Source: Microcystis aeruginosa NIES-4325 (GTDB lineage: Bacteria > Cyanobacteriota > Cyanobacteriia > Cyanobacteriales > Microcystaceae). Taken from it: 64,000 nucleotides of DNA. Below the pieces are notes generated by a model. The model was not told the DNA's origin, did not search any database, and was given only the letters and a program-made list of their open reading frames with translations. The stretch spans positions 62,001-126,000 of the forward strand of contig NZ_BJKP01000006.1 of NCBI RefSeq assembly GCF_008974145.1, in the 5' to 3' direction. The position numbers and the translations under genes were made by a program. Positions within the stretch are counted from its first letter, which is position 1; every line of letters starts with the position of its first letter. Shown here one piece after another: positions 28,906 to 39,972 of the stretch.

Positions 28906-30393
28906 ATGACTAGCGCTTATATTTTAGTTTTGGCCATCGTGGTTTTAGGTGGTCTGATAGCGGTGGTTGGCGATCGCATAGGGAGCCGTATCGGTAAGAA
29001 AAGGATGCGTTTATTTAATCTGCGTCCGAAACAAACCGCAACTTTGATGACGATTGTAACGGGAATTTTTATCGCCGGTTCGACTTTAATTGTCTTGTTT
29101 GCTTCTAGTAAATCCCTGCGTCAAGGGGTTTTTGAACTAGATCGTCTTTTAAATGAACGTCGTGCTGCTATTAAGGATTTGGAAAGTCAGGTGAGAAAAA
29201 CCACCGAACAGAAAAATCAGGTGGAAAAGGCTTTAAAAACGGCTAAAAGTGAACAGATAGCTGTGCAGAAACGTCTAGAGGTTCTTAACAAAAATTATCA
29301 AGCTTCGCGTCAACGTTTGCGATTAGTTTCGGGACAGTTGGAAAAGTTTCGGAAGGAAGTGGCTAATTTAAATAATGAACGATTTATTTTAACTAATCAA
29401 AAGGCAGAGTTAACCAGTCAACGGGATCAATTGTTCCAACAAAAATCAATTCTTTCTAGTCAGATCAATCAACTACAAACCACCGTTAAAGTTAGAGATA
29501 AAGAGTTAGCTAATCAACAAAAGTTATTAACAACCAGACAAGCGCGACTTCAACAGTTGGAAACCGAACAAAAAACCCTACAGCTAGAAATTGATCGCCG
29601 GGATCAACGTATTGGAGAACTCGATCGATCGATCGTCGATAAAAATTTGGCTTTGGAACAGCGCGAGGGAAAATTAAAAGATTTAGAAACCCAAATGGCT
29701 TTTCTTAAGCGGGAAGTGGAAGTTTTAGAACAATACTATCAAACCTATCAAGAATTGCGGGAAAAACAAATCGCTATTTTCCGGGGACAGGTGTTATCTT
29801 TTGGTGCTTTTCGTATTGTTGATCCCCAAGCTATTGTCACCGTTATCGATAAATTATTGCGAGAAGCGAATATAAATGCTATCCGCGCCACCCAACCGAA
29901 TCAGCCTAATTTTGACCAACGTTTAGTTAAGATCACAAAAGCACAGGTAGAACAGTTAAGTCAACAATTACAGGACGGTAAAGAATATGTGGTGAGAATC
30001 CTTTCAGCAGGTAATTATGTCTTAGGAGAAACCGAGATTCGTGTCTTTGCTGATGTGGTTCCCAATCAAAGAGTTTTTGAGGAAAAACAGGTAATCGCTG
30101 CCGTTTCTATTGATCCGCAAAATATGACAGAAGAAGACCTACAAAAGCGCTTAGATTTACTCTTAGCTTCGGCTCAATTTCGCGCTAGAAGTGCGGGAGT
30201 TTTAGGGGCAATTCAAGTGGAAGATGGTTTATTAACTACGGTAGTTAACTTTATTGGTCAAGTCAAAAAGTCGGGTAATTCTATCGAGACACTTGAGGCC
30301 ATTGCTGCTAGTAAAACCAATACATCCGGACCTTTAACTTTGCGTTTAGTGGCGGTAAAAGATGGTAAAATTATTTTCAGTACGTCCTCTTAA
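28906..30393 (+). CDS. DUF3084 membrane coiled-coil protein
   Basis: A 495-residue cyanobacterial protein with two N-terminal transmembrane helices (about 5-25 and 47-67), a long coiled coil (about 80-260, Gln/Glu/Lys-rich), and a globular C-terminal domain matching DUF3084. Function unknown; likely envelope-bound. The 7-bp spacing after ntcA suggests co-transcription, which would put it under the same control. Confidence 0.88.
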   Translation: MTSAYILVLAIVVLGGLIAVVGDRIGSRIGKKRMRLFNLRPKQTATLMTIVTGIFIAGSTLIVLFASSKSLRQGVFELDRLLNERRAAIKDLESQVRKTTEQKNQVEKALKTAKSEQIAVQKRLEVLNKNYQASRQRLRLVSGQLEKFRKEVANLNNERFILTNQKAELTSQRDQLFQQKSILSSQINQLQTTVKVRDKELANQQKLLTTRQARLQQLETEQKTLQLEIDRRDQRIGELDRSIVDKNLALEQREGKLKDLETQMAFLKREVEVLEQYYQTYQELREKQIAIFRGQVLSFGAFRIVDPQAIVTVIDKLLREANINAIRATQPNQPNFDQRLVKITKAQVEQLSQQLQDGKEYVVRILSAGNYVLGETEIRVFADVVPNQRVFEEKQVIAAVSIDPQNMTEEDLQKRLDLLLASAQFRARSAGVLGAIQVEDGLLTTVVNFIGQVKKSGNSIETLEAIAASKTNTSGPLTLRLVAVKDGKIIFSTSS

Positions 30394-30406
30394 AAGATAG
30401 CTAAAG

Positions 30407-30991
30407 TTAGGAGTTGAGACTAAAATTAATTCCTTCGTAAATATCGGCAAGATTTAAGCTAATTTCCAAAGAATCTAGGGATATAATTCCCCTGCCTGGG
30501 GTGTATTCTTGCAGTAACCAATTATTTTCCGAGGTTTTGCGATAGGATTCTATTAGTATCTCCCCTTGACTGACGAGAAGATATTGGTTTAATTGGGGTA
30601 TAGAACGATAATAACGAAATTTATCACCCCGATCATAACCAGAGGTGGAAGGGGATAAAACTTCGATAATTAGGCAGGGATTTAAAATTTCATCATTGCG
30701 ATTATCACTGAATAATGGTTCCCCGGCAATGATCATTAAATCTGGGTATAAACCGCGATTATATTGGGGTATCCATAGACGTAGATCGCTAGATTGAAGA
30801 CGATAATTAGTTCCTCTTAAAGCTAATTTTAGCAGGACAATAAGATTAATGAGAATACTATTATGATTGATGCTTCCCCCTGTCATCTCGATAATTTCCC
30901 CGTCGTGATATTCGTGTTTAGTTTCTGCGCTAGTTTCTAAATTACGATATTCTTCTAAGCTGAGGGTTTTAGGGGGAGATGAAGTCAACAT
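30407..30991 (-). CDS. Uma2-family endonuclease (DUF820)
   Basis: A 194-residue PD-(D/E)XK-fold protein of the Uma2 family, very expanded in cyanobacteria. The start LSLEEYRNLETSAETKHEYHDGEIIEMTGGS and the core PDLMIIAG...CLIIEVLSPSTSGYDRGDKFRYYRS with the catalytic D, E and K positions are typical. Biological target unknown. Converges on DUF3084 with 13 bp between stops. Confidence 0.92.
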   Translation of the reverse strand: MLTSSPPKTLSLEEYRNLETSAETKHEYHDGEIIEMTGGSINHNSILINLIVLLKLALRGTNYRLQSSDLRLWIPQYNRGLYPDLMIIAGEPLFSDNRNDEILNPCLIIEVLSPSTSGYDRGDKFRYYRSIPQLNQYLLVSQGEILIESYRKTSENNWLLQEYTPGRGIISLDSLEISLNLADIYEGINFSLNS

Positions 30992-31031
30992 TTTTCCAGA
31001 TTAGAGCTTCTTTTATTCAATCATAACACCA

Positions 31032-32276
31032 TTACCGCTTTAATCCTAATTCTCCTTGAAGAAAATCAATAAATTGTCTAGCAGTTCTTCCCGATCGCCC
31101 ATTATGTTGGGTTGCCCATTGTTTGGCACGAAATTCTAAGTCTTCCAAGCTAATTTTTAATTTAGCTAAACTGGCTAAATGACGCACTATTTCCAAATAT
31201 TTTTCTTGATTAGCGGGTTCAAAAGTTAGGGTTAAACCAAAGCGATCGCTAAAGGATAATTTTTCTTGTACTGTATCCCAATTATGCACTTCATCACTAT
31301 CTTTTGGTTGCGGTCGATCCGCAAAAAATTCTCTGACTAAATGTCGGCGATTAGAAGTGGCATAAACTACGACATTTTTCGGTCTAGCGGTGATACTTCC
31401 CTCTAAAATAACCTTTAAAGCTTTAAAAGCTTCATCGTCTTCTTCAAAGGATAAATCATCGACAAAGATAATAAATTTTTGAGGCAAATCTCGCAAGATT
31501 TCAATAATTAATGGTAAATCTTTTAATTGGGATTTTGCCACTTCAATTAAGCGCAATCCTTGACTATGGTATTTTGGCAATAATCCCTTGACTAGAGAGG
31601 ATTTTCCGGAACCACGGCAGCCATAGAGTAGGACGTTTAAAGCAGGATAACCTGCCAATAAAAACTCAGTGTTTTTAATCAAGGTTTCCTTAGGCGTTTC
31701 ATAACCGACTATGTCTTGAATCTGCACGGGATCGGGATGAGTAATTCCTTTTAATCTACCTTCTTGCCACCTTAAAGCTTGATAACGGGCAAAAATTCCT
31801 GTACCACATTCGCGATAATAATCTGCTAAATCTTCGACTAATTCCGTCCAATCTGAACTGGAATGCAGGAAACTTTCTAATTTATTGTCCACTTCCCAAG
31901 CGGGGAAAATTAGAAATTTAATTTGTTCAAAAACTGTCGAATTACTTAAGCTATAAATGCTAGAGTTATAAAGAGATTGGAGGATAGATAAATCCTGTTT
32001 AACGCCATCAATTAAAGATTCGGGTAACTCCCAAACACTTTTTTTCTGTACCTGTTGACTAAAGGGATTATCATCTAAGAGAATTTGTTCGATTAGATAA
32101 TCATTCCAACTGATATTTTTAGATGCTAAAGCTTGAAACCATTGACCATAAGCTTTGAGAAAATCGGCAACATTATCCGTAGCTAATAGGGTAATAAATG
32201 TCTGTCCAATAGCATTATCAAAAACCCCTTGATACAAAACCAACAAGCTGACTTTTTTGTAAATTTCAGAGATCAT
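31032..32276 (-). CDS. DUF815 AAA-type ATPase
   Basis: A 414-residue protein with a C-terminal P-loop ATPase: Walker A GCRGSGKSS near residue 219, Walker B FIIFVDDLSF near 270 and a sensor-1-like ATSNRRHLV. The sequence YETPKETLIKNTEFLLAG preceding Walker A and the FFADRPQPKDSDEVHNWDTVQEKLSFSDRFGL segment identify DUF815. Substrate not known. Confidence 0.88.
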   Translation of the reverse strand: MISEIYKKVSLLVLYQGVFDNAIGQTFITLLATDNVADFLKAYGQWFQALASKNISWNDYLIEQILLDDNPFSQQVQKKSVWELPESLIDGVKQDLSILQSLYNSSIYSLSNSTVFEQIKFLIFPAWEVDNKLESFLHSSSDWTELVEDLADYYRECGTGIFARYQALRWQEGRLKGITHPDPVQIQDIVGYETPKETLIKNTEFLLAGYPALNVLLYGCRGSGKSSLVKGLLPKYHSQGLRLIEVAKSQLKDLPLIIEILRDLPQKFIIFVDDLSFEEDDEAFKALKVILEGSITARPKNVVVYATSNRRHLVREFFADRPQPKDSDEVHNWDTVQEKLSFSDRFGLTLTFEPANQEKYLEIVRHLASLAKLKISLEDLEFRAKQWATQHNGRSGRTARQFIDFLQGELGLKR

Positions 32277-32539
32277 TTTTTATTCTCCACTAATAACTAA
32301 CATTTCATGATCACCTTTTGGCAATTCCTAATCCGATTTAATAATTGCCGCCTTGTAGCTGAGGGAATGCCAATCAGCTATTATTCTACCAAGATAGGGT
32401 GATCTTTGCAAGATTAAGGTTAAAAAGGGAAAATGCCTAGGGACTAATTCCTAGTATTTCTTCAATTGATTCTCAGTTATCTTAATAGTGCGGTACAAAA
32501 TTTTCCTTTTTGGGGGATGGTCGATGATGCCCTGTCAGG

Positions 32540-33862
32540 TTACACTTCCTCTTGAGGAGAAACGCTATATTTGATAAAATTTAACCAATCTTGGATTTCC
32601 TGTCCTAACCAGAGACATTCATCCTCGCGGAGATTCTGACCGATAAGATAATAATTTTTAGCCGTCCGCAGACGAATCTGATAGTTACCTTCTGTACCGT
32701 TGCTATGGAGAAAAATACCCCATAAATCTTGAGTTCTGAAGGCAAATTTTTGGTATATAAAATAGAAGATTTTATATTTAATTAAAACTTCTTGAGGGGT
32801 AAGAATTAATTGCATTTCACGCAAACAAATAAAACCAATTAGAGCTATAATAAAGGTAAGAATCGGGGAGATAAAGATACTGACAATAAGGACAATCGCC
32901 AAAGACCAGAGAGTAGCTGCATCGGAAGGTAGCTTAATTTTTGGGGGTAAATTAATCTCTAAATTATCCCGGTGTTTAGCAATCCGGATGGAACTGTGGG
33001 GAGGTTTTGGTAATTTCTTAGGATCGATTAAACTTGAGGCTTGGCGATAGTAGGGATGTTGGAGAAATTTCAGGGCTTCTCTAGCAGTTTTAAACCGCTT
33101 TTCTACCGCCATATCGGTGATAGTTTCTAACCAATCGATTAAATCATCATCGATTGTCACCAGTTGGCGAAATTGAATTTTAGAGTCGCGGTGGGGCAGT
33201 TCTATGGGGACAATTCCCGTCAATAAATGAATTAAAGTCATACCTAAAGCATATAAATCAGAACCCGGAACTGCTCGTCCCCAAAATTGTTCTAGGGGTG
33301 CATAACCACTCGTCCCCACCACGGTAAAAGTAACTCCTGTTACTGCACCCCTGGACTGGACTGCACCAAAATCTACTAAATAAACGTTATTTTCCGAGTT
33401 AATAATTAAATTACTAGGTTTAATATCTCGATGTAATACTGGGGGCGATAATTCGTGCAAATAGATGAGAATTTCGAGAAGTTCTTGGGCAATAGTCCGA
33501 ATTACCGTAGGGGTGAAACGTTGCCCCCTTTCTAAGCGATCGCTTAAGGATTCTCCTGGTATATAATCTTGTACAAGCACAAACCAAGGAATCCCGTCAC
33601 CTTGATTTTTATCGAGGGAAAAATAATCGCGATAGCGGGGAATACGGGGATGATGGAGAGAAGCTAAGACGGCTGCCTCCCGTTCAAATAATTTTAATTC
33701 TTCCCACTCCATCTGGGGACTAAAAGCGAGGAGTTTAATAATTACCGATTCCTGGGATAATATATCGATAGCTAACCAAGTTTGACGACCGATAGCGGTA
33801 TTGCCTAGGCGTTGTTGCAGTTGGTAACGTTCAGCTAAAAGAGAATCAGAAGTAAAGGTCAT
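32540..33862 (-). CDS. Serine/threonine protein kinase with membrane tail
   Basis: A 440-residue Hanks-type kinase. The ATP-binding Lys is in VIIKLLAF; the catalytic loop HRDIKPSNLI and the metal motif VDFGAVQ follow; the APLEQFWGRAVPGSDLYALG segment is typical of cyanobacterial kinases. The C-terminal third has a pair of transmembrane helices (about 315-350) and a small cytoplasmic domain. It may sense an envelope signal. Single gene. Confidence 0.92.
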   Translation of the reverse strand: MTFTSDSLLAERYQLQQRLGNTAIGRQTWLAIDILSQESVIIKLLAFSPQMEWEELKLFEREAAVLASLHHPRIPRYRDYFSLDKNQGDGIPWFVLVQDYIPGESLSDRLERGQRFTPTVIRTIAQELLEILIYLHELSPPVLHRDIKPSNLIINSENNVYLVDFGAVQSRGAVTGVTFTVVGTSGYAPLEQFWGRAVPGSDLYALGMTLIHLLTGIVPIELPHRDSKIQFRQLVTIDDDLIDWLETITDMAVEKRFKTAREALKFLQHPYYRQASSLIDPKKLPKPPHSSIRIAKHRDNLEINLPPKIKLPSDAATLWSLAIVLIVSIFISPILTFIIALIGFICLREMQLILTPQEVLIKYKIFYFIYQKFAFRTQDLWGIFLHSNGTEGNYQIRLRTAKNYYLIGQNLREDECLWLGQEIQDWLNFIKYSVSPQEEV

Positions 33863-33917
33863 AGTGGCTTTTCCCTTATTTAGACCGTTTTTTTATCAGG
33901 AAAACTGCTGTCTGGTA

Positions 33918-34811
33918 CTAATTAATATCGATTTGTTTTTTTTCTGTCCAACAAAGGGCGATTCCTTTTTCTTTATAGGAAGATTCTCCGACAAAGATAG
34001 GATATAATTCCGATGCACCACGATAGATGATTTCCTGACCATCAAATCCTAGAAAAATCGGTTGATTAGGTTGAATTGCCTGATAATCTCGTTGGAGAAT
34101 CTGAGGATGTAACATGGCTTTAATTTCACCCTGTTCATCTCTAGGATAATCGATCGAGCCTAAACGTTGGTAAACTGTTAGGGATTCGCTGAAAGTATCG
34201 AGATGGGCAGCGAGATAATTTTCCTGTTCGATATAGTCTAGGATTTGATAGAGGAGTGTTTCGGTTTGACGAAAAAGATAGGGACAGATGACACCATGGT
34301 TAATTGGACCGATTTCGAGGGTAAAAGCTAGGGGACAAATTCCTTTCAGAAAATGATTTTCTTCCTCGCTGACGGGATGATAAATTAAGCGCACATCAGG
34401 ATTAATTTTGGTTAGATAGGTAAAGAGTTTTAATAGCCAAGGATGGGGATTAGAATAAATAATCGCCAGCATCATGTTAGATGTGGTGCTGTGAATATCT
34501 ATTAATAAATCGATAGATTTTTCTTGGATTTCTTTGACTATTTTTTTGGCTCGTTTTTGTTCGTATTGCTGACAATCGGGATTAACTAAATCTTTCTGGT
34601 TAAAACAACGATTTAAATCCGTATCGATATATCTAACCCGTTGCTTTAGGGCTAAGGGATTAGCGATGAGACTGTGGGATTGAAAACTGCTGCGAGCAAT
34701 GAGATTAGGTGAGTTTTGCAGGTATTTAACCAAATAAGCGGGAGTTAGTTCATTGCCATGCACACCAGCAATTAAAGCCAGATTTTTAATAGTATTTTTT
34801 TGCTCGATCAT
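33918..34811 (-). CDS. Aspartoacylase-family zinc hydrolase
   Basis: A 297-residue metallohydrolase of the AstE/AspA family, which removes acyl groups from amino acids such as N-acetylaspartate. Zn ligands are visible in GVHGNELTP (His and Glu) and in LLIDIHSTTSNMML (His), with the catalytic Glu in TLEIGPINHG. Substrate in cyanobacteria is not established. Confidence 0.9.
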   Translation of the reverse strand: MIEQKNTIKNLALIAGVHGNELTPAYLVKYLQNSPNLIARSSFQSHSLIANPLALKQRVRYIDTDLNRCFNQKDLVNPDCQQYEQKRAKKIVKEIQEKSIDLLIDIHSTTSNMMLAIIYSNPHPWLLKLFTYLTKINPDVRLIYHPVSEEENHFLKGICPLAFTLEIGPINHGVICPYLFRQTETLLYQILDYIEQENYLAAHLDTFSESLTVYQRLGSIDYPRDEQGEIKAMLHPQILQRDYQAIQPNQPIFLGFDGQEIIYRGASELYPIFVGESSYKEKGIALCWTEKKQIDIN

Positions 34812-34939
34812 TTTTTATAAGTTTTGAGAATTTGTAATTATTTATCTAGGACAAAATTGCCGTAATTAAATAACAATTATAAGCCTTAAAAAAGGGTAGT
34901 CGGGAGGGGCAGGTTTACCAACCCACCCCTATAACTGAC

Positions 34940-35926
34940 TTAGAAAAACCAACCGTAGGAATGAAGACCTTTACCTAAAAGATTCACCCCTAAATAACAT
35001 ACCCAAACCACAACAAAACCACTGGCCGCTAGAATAGCTGGTTTTCTTCCCTGCCATCCCCGGGTAATACGGGCATGGAGATAAGCAGCAAAAACTAACC
35101 AAGTGATTAGCGCCCAAGTTTCTTTCGGATCCCAACTCCAATAGGAACCCCAAGCTTCATTGGCCCAAACTGCCCCGGCGATGATACCGATAGTGAGAAG
35201 GGGAAAACCGAGACCAATGACCCGATAACTGATATTATCGAGGGTTTCTGCCAAGCTAAGACGTTGGGGCGAAAGAGTCGCCATCGCTGTTAAGGTGGGA
35301 GTTAAAAGGGCGGTTGTGCCACTGTTAGCCGTTTCCAGGAAAATTGGAGCGGAAAGAGTGGTAGATAACTTATTTTGCAGACGATAGGCCCCCGTACCCA
35401 CGGAACTGCCCTTTAACTCGATATTTTGACCTCTCGTGACGATCAGAAAAGCGATCGCCATTAGGGAACCCACCATCAAAGCAGCATAACTTAACATCAT
35501 GACGCTAACGTGCATCATCAACCAATTCGATTTTAAAGCTGGAACCAAGGGCTCCGAAGTTTGCATTTCCCCGGGTAAGGACAAAGTAGCAAAAGCAGTA
35601 ATCCCCATCGCTACAGGAGTCGTCACCACCCCCACCAGGCGACTGCGGCTAGTGTACTCAGCAATTAAATGAACCGCAGTTACACCCCAAGCGAGAAAGA
35701 ATAAAGATTCGTAAAGATTGCTAATGGGGAAATAACCCGCTTCTAACCAGCGCGCCCCCAATAAAGCGGCGATACAGAGGTTAGCGATGGCCACTCCCGT
35801 GCTGCCTAAGCCAGACAACAAAGGTATGCTGGGAAAGGCTGCCCCAGCCCAATAAACCAGCATGGTTAAAAACAGGACTAAAAAAGAAGTGTTATCGAGA
35901 AAGTTCTCTAAGCTAACTAAATTCAT
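34940..35926 (-). CDS. ccsA: c-type cytochrome biogenesis protein CcsA (CcsB/Ycf5)
   Basis: System II cytochrome c maturation protein that delivers heme for cytochromes c6, f and c550. The 328-residue polytopic protein keeps the heme-handling [18 protein letters not shown] motif near residue 265 and the conserved His residues in the helices flanking it. Its partner Ccs1 and other factors are not in this window. Divergent from ftsH. Confidence 0.95.
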   Translation of the reverse strand: MNLVSLENFLDNTSFLVLFLTMLVYWAGAAFPSIPLLSGLGSTGVAIANLCIAALLGARWLEAGYFPISNLYESLFFLAWGVTAVHLIAEYTSRSRLVGVVTTPVAMGITAFATLSLPGEMQTSEPLVPALKSNWLMMHVSVMMLSYAALMVGSLMAIAFLIVTRGQNIELKGSSVGTGAYRLQNKLSTTLSAPIFLETANSGTTALLTPTLTAMATLSPQRLSLAETLDNISYRVIGLGFPLLTIGIIAGAVWANEAWGSYWSWDPKETWALITWLVFAAYLHARITRGWQGRKPAILAASGFVVVWVCYLGVNLLGKGLHSYGWFF

Positions 35927-36019
35927 GGGATTTCTCTCGTTTGTCGCTCGCTCGCTACCAAGTATTCCATCCTCTATCCTATCCCATCGGTAAGGCGATC
36001 GAGACAGGGAATTGTTAGT

Positions 36020-38023
36020 ATGAACTTTGTATTTTCACCCTCACCTACCCTAAAAATTATGGCTAATCAAGAAGATAATAAATTTTCCTGGTCGCGTTTG
36101 CCGCGGTTAGGCAAAATCCTGATCATTTGTTCTGGTGTTGCCGCTTTGGGCTATTTTCTTATCCCTCGTCCCTCAGAATTATCCAATATTCCCCTCGAAC
36201 CCTACAGCGAATTTATCAGTAGAGTGGAACGGGGCGACATCAGTAGGGTCAGAATTGGCAATCAAGTTATCTATTATCAATTAAAAAATCCTTTAGAATC
36301 CCTGCCTATTCCGGGTAATCCCCCCGTTAATCCCGCGGAATCAAGTAATCCCCTTCACGGTGATTCTGGTTCTCTGACCAGCAAACCAAGCAGTAATCTA
36401 GTCTCCGGACGAGTCTTGGCAACGATTCCAGTCGATAACCCCCAATTACCTCAACTATTACAGCAAAAAGGCGTAATCTTCGAGGCGATTCCCGTGGCCG
36501 AAAACAGTTGGATCACCACTCTACTCGCTTGGGTGGTTCCTCCCTTAATTTTAGTCGCCGCTATGCAGTTTCTGTTCTATCGCAACGATGACACGCGTAA
36601 ATCGCTGCTTTTTAACAAAAATCTTGCTAAAGTTTACGGAGACGGCGAAAAATATCCGATTACCTTCAGTGATGTGGCCGGGGCCGAGGAGGCAAAAACC
36701 GAGTTAAAGGAAATTGTCGAATTTCTCAAGGATGCCGAGCGCTTTAATAAAATTGGGGCGCGTATTCCTAAAGGTGTTCTCTTAGTCGGACCGCCGGGGA
36801 CGGGAAAAACCCTCTTAGCAAAAGCGGTCGCGGGAGAAGCGGGAGTGACTTTTTTTAGCATTTCGGCCTCGGAATTTGTGGAATTATTTGTCGGGACGGG
36901 GGCAGCCCGGGTGCGGGATCTATTTGCCCAAGCGAAGAAAAATGCCCCTAGCATCATTTTTATTGATGAATTGGACGCGATCGGTAAATCAAGAAGTTCG
37001 GGATCGGGAACTAGCGGCAGCAATGATGAGCGAGAGCAGACTTTAAACCAACTTTTGACAGAAATGGACGGTTTTAGCCCCAAAGAAGCCGTTGTCATTG
37101 TTTTAGCCGCCACCAATCGCCCAGAGACTCTTGATGCCGCTTTATTGCGTCCGGGGCGCTTTGATCGCCAAGTTTTGGTGGATCGTCCCGATTTAGCGGG
37201 ACGATTGGCAATTTTGGAAATATACGCCCAACGAGTCCAGATGGGTGAAGATGTTAACCTCAAAGCGATCGCCACCCAAACCCCCGGTTTTGCCGGTGCC
37301 GATTTGGCCAACCTCGTCAATGAGGCTGCTCTCTTGGCTGCCCGCAATAATCGGGAAAAAGTCAGTCAAATTGACTTTAAAGAGGCGATAGAAAGAGTTA
37401 TCGCTGGTTTAGAAAAGAAAAGTCGGGTTTTATCGGAAAAAGAAAAGAAAATCGTCGCTTATCACGAAGTTGGCCATGCTTTAGTCGGTGCTGTTATGCC
37501 GGGAGGTGGTCGCGTCGAGAAAATTTCGATCGTTCCCCGGGGTTTATCCGCTTTGGGTTATACCCTGAAAATTCCCACGGAAGACCGTTTTTTGATGACA
37601 GAAACCGAATTTAAAGAACAAATTACTATGTTATTGGGCGGTCGGGCTGCTGAAGAATTAATCTTTGGCAGTGTCACTAATGGCGCTTCCGATGATTTAC
37701 AAAGGGCGACAGATATTGCGGAAAGAATGGTGACAATTTATGGTATGAGTAAATCCCTGGGTCCCCTAGCCTACGATAAAACGGGACAGGCTAATTTTTT
37801 AGGTAATAATCAGGTTAGTCCCAGACGTTCGATCGGGGAAAATACGGCGAAAGCGATCGATGAAGAGGTTAAACAAATTATCGATGCTAGTTACCAAAAA
37901 GCCCTAGCAATTCTCAGTCACAACCGCAATTTATTAGAGTCGATTACCGCTAATCTTCTGACCACGGAAGTAATCGAAGGAGAAGAATTGCAAGAGTTAT
38001 TAAATCAAGCGCAAATGGTCTGA
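36020..38023 (+). CDS. ftsH: ATP-dependent zinc metalloprotease FtsH
   Basis: Membrane-bound AAA+ protease. The 667-residue product has an N-terminal helix (about 31-48), a lumen/periplasm domain, a second helix (about 172-193), Walker A GPPGTGKT, Walker [12 protein letters not shown], the second region of homology [18 protein letters not shown], and the protease Zn site HEVGHALVG. At 667 residues it is longer than most FtsH proteins, closer to the longest of the several cyanobacterial paralogs, but I do not assign a number. Start may be the ATG at 36059. Confidence 0.95.
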   Translation: MNFVFSPSPTLKIMANQEDNKFSWSRLPRLGKILIICSGVAALGYFLIPRPSELSNIPLEPYSEFISRVERGDISRVRIGNQVIYYQLKNPLESLPIPGNPPVNPAESSNPLHGDSGSLTSKPSSNLVSGRVLATIPVDNPQLPQLLQQKGVIFEAIPVAENSWITTLLAWVVPPLILVAAMQFLFYRNDDTRKSLLFNKNLAKVYGDGEKYPITFSDVAGAEEAKTELKEIVEFLKDAERFNKIGARIPKGVLLVGPPGTGKTLLAKAVAGEAGVTFFSISASEFVELFVGTGAARVRDLFAQAKKNAPSIIFIDELDAIGKSRSSGSGTSGSNDEREQTLNQLLTEMDGFSPKEAVVIVLAATNRPETLDAALLRPGRFDRQVLVDRPDLAGRLAILEIYAQRVQMGEDVNLKAIATQTPGFAGADLANLVNEAALLAARNNREKVSQIDFKEAIERVIAGLEKKSRVLSEKEKKIVAYHEVGHALVGAVMPGGGRVEKISIVPRGLSALGYTLKIPTEDRFLMTETEFKEQITMLLGGRAAEELIFGSVTNGASDDLQRATDIAERMVTIYGMSKSLGPLAYDKTGQANFLGNNQVSPRRSIGENTAKAIDEEVKQIIDASYQKALAILSHNRNLLESITANLLTTEVIEGEELQELLNQAQMV

Positions 38024-38055
38024 TCAATCATCATAAATAGTCGAGAATAACTAAC

Positions 38056-39972
38056 TTAAGGTGAGGAGAGGATCAGAGCATTGGAAAACTGATATTTCCC
38101 CGCTTTGACGGTTAATTTGCCCTTTTTCCAACCCAAAGAAACGGGAGAGTTATCTCGACTTAAACTGTTATAAAGGGCGAAATTTTTTGACCAATCGTGC
38201 TTTTGACCGTTACGAATTAAAATCGGCAGTAGATTGATTTGATTATAGGTCAATTGTAAACTTTGCCCCTGACTGCCTTTAAATAAAACCCCGCCTTGCT
38301 TAATTTGAGTTAAATTTACTTGACTTTTTTGCTTAAATATGGTCTTGAAATTCTCATAACTGCCCTGAGTTGCCGCTTCCCCCACTTCCAGAGCAAAACC
38401 CGCATAATTATTACCTGTGGGTAAAGCTTGGTAGGTATTATCATCGGGATAAGGGGAATTAGGAATCTCGATAATTTCAGGAGAAGAAAGATTGATTAAT
38501 CTCAGAGCTAACCAAGTTTTTTCTAATTGAATAAACCAGATATTATCATCTTTTTCTACCTTAGCAGTTTTCGGTAATTGCCAGAAAAAAGCTTGGTCTG
38601 CCGGTCGTAACCAGATTAAAAGATTACGATATTGTCCGATTTCATCCCCAGGATTTTTGCCCGGTTTTAGTCCATTTTTGCCCGTGTTAGCCACAAAAAA
38701 ATCCACACCTTTTTGTTGATTAAAGGCCATTAATTTAAATGGGGCTACATCGCCATCGGGGAAAGTTCCCGCCAGACTACCCATTTGATAACTAACCCCG
38801 ATAAATTGAGTTTCCCAATAACCCGGACTCTGATTATTGCCCGGTTTCCAGTTTTCATACAGGGGTTTACTGGCGAGAATTTCTACCGGTTTATTAAAGT
38901 TTTTTCGGGCTAATTCCATCACTGCCAAAGGAGGACGATAACGACTGGTAATTAGATAAAGAGAGTCCAATTCCTGGCGATTATTGGCGACCGGAGTATC
39001 ACCAAAGTATAACCAAAAAGTGCGGACTGCGTGCGATCGCATTACGCCATGGCCATCACCATAATCACGTTTTACAGGGCCTCCCCAACCACCACGATAA
39101 TATTTAACACTAGCGGCCATGGATAACCAATCTAAGGCCATTTTTGCCCATTGTTTAACTTCCGTATCTTGAGCAAAATCGTAGAGATTGAGATAGGGAG
39201 CAAAGGTATGACCGTGATAAACTTCTGAATCCCATTCCCCCATACCGATGTTATATAAAGCTGAAACGTAACGCTTAATTTTACTTTTATAAATTTGACG
39301 AGTTGCCTCATTTCCTGTTTCTTCGGCCATCAGATAAACTGATGTTTCGCGCATTGCCCGCAGGTTATCAGTATTACGACTATCTACCCATAAACCCCGT
39401 CTTGTTATACTCCAATCATTACCCGTTCCTTGGCCAGTACCGTGGATAGGATGGGGCCGTTGTAAAGGGTCGGTTTCTGTCCAAATTTTTGCCGCATTAT
39501 ACATTCTCTGACGATAAACTGGATCGAGATACTTTCCGAGAAGAAAATACTTTCTAATTTGTCCTTTTAGGGTAAAAGAAAAATAATAATCTATATAATC
39601 GGTGTGGGCTTGTTCTCGTTTTTGTGGGTCATCCTGCTGCAGGAAATCTAGGGCTTTTTGCCGGTTTCCTGCCAAGAAATCAAACATGGCCATAGGATAG
39701 GATTTTTTCTCGTTTTCTCCCCACAAATTGCCATAACTTTCTGCCCTAGCAAAATGGTTAATAACTTCCTTGGCCCTTTGTTGAAATTCTGCTTCTAATT
39801 CCGGTGTCCAATGATTGAGATATTTGGGTTTAACTTCGGCAATGGGGAAAGAAGTGATCGAGTTTTGAGAAACCGAATAGAGGGAATTAAAGCCAATAGT
39901 AAATAGGGCAATTATTCCCGCTAAAATTAGGTATTTAATTCTATATCCAATCGTCATCTTCGGCAAATTCAT
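38056..39972 (-). CDS. Large membrane-anchored protein of unknown function
   Basis: A 638-residue protein with one N-terminal helix (about 9-32) and a large exterior region. Residues about 150-340 are rich in aromatic and His motifs (HPIHGTGQGTGNDWSITRRG, YHGHTFAPYLNLYDFAQD, GDGHGVMRSHAVRTFW) and look helical, recalling alpha/alpha-toroid polysaccharide lyases or glycoside hydrolases; the C-terminal part is beta-rich. I cannot name the family. AAGGA before the ATG at 39972 lies inside the upstream gene, which overlaps it by 32 bp, so the two are coupled. Confidence 0.75.
   Translation of the reverse strand: MNLPKMTIGYRIKYLILAGIIALFTIGFNSLYSVSQNSITSFPIAEVKPKYLNHWTPELEAEFQQRAKEVINHFARAESYGNLWGENEKKSYPMAMFDFLAGNRQKALDFLQQDDPQKREQAHTDYIDYYFSFTLKGQIRKYFLLGKYLDPVYRQRMYNAAKIWTETDPLQRPHPIHGTGQGTGNDWSITRRGLWVDSRNTDNLRAMRETSVYLMAEETGNEATRQIYKSKIKRYVSALYNIGMGEWDSEVYHGHTFAPYLNLYDFAQDTEVKQWAKMALDWLSMAASVKYYRGGWGGPVKRDYGDGHGVMRSHAVRTFWLYFGDTPVANNRQELDSLYLITSRYRPPLAVMELARKNFNKPVEILASKPLYENWKPGNNQSPGYWETQFIGVSYQMGSLAGTFPDGDVAPFKLMAFNQQKGVDFFVANTGKNGLKPGKNPGDEIGQYRNLLIWLRPADQAFFWQLPKTAKVEKDDNIWFIQLEKTWLALRLINLSSPEIIEIPNSPYPDDNTYQALPTGNNYAGFALEVGEAATQGSYENFKTIFKQKSQVNLTQIKQGGVLFKGSQGQSLQLTYNQINLLPILIRNGQKHDWSKNFALYNSLSRDNSPVSLGWKKGKLTVKAGKYQFSNALILSSP

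Noticed and set aside
36634-37347. 237-codon minus-strand frame inside ftsH
   Set aside because: It lies entirely over the conserved AAA and protease domains of ftsH and has no family features.
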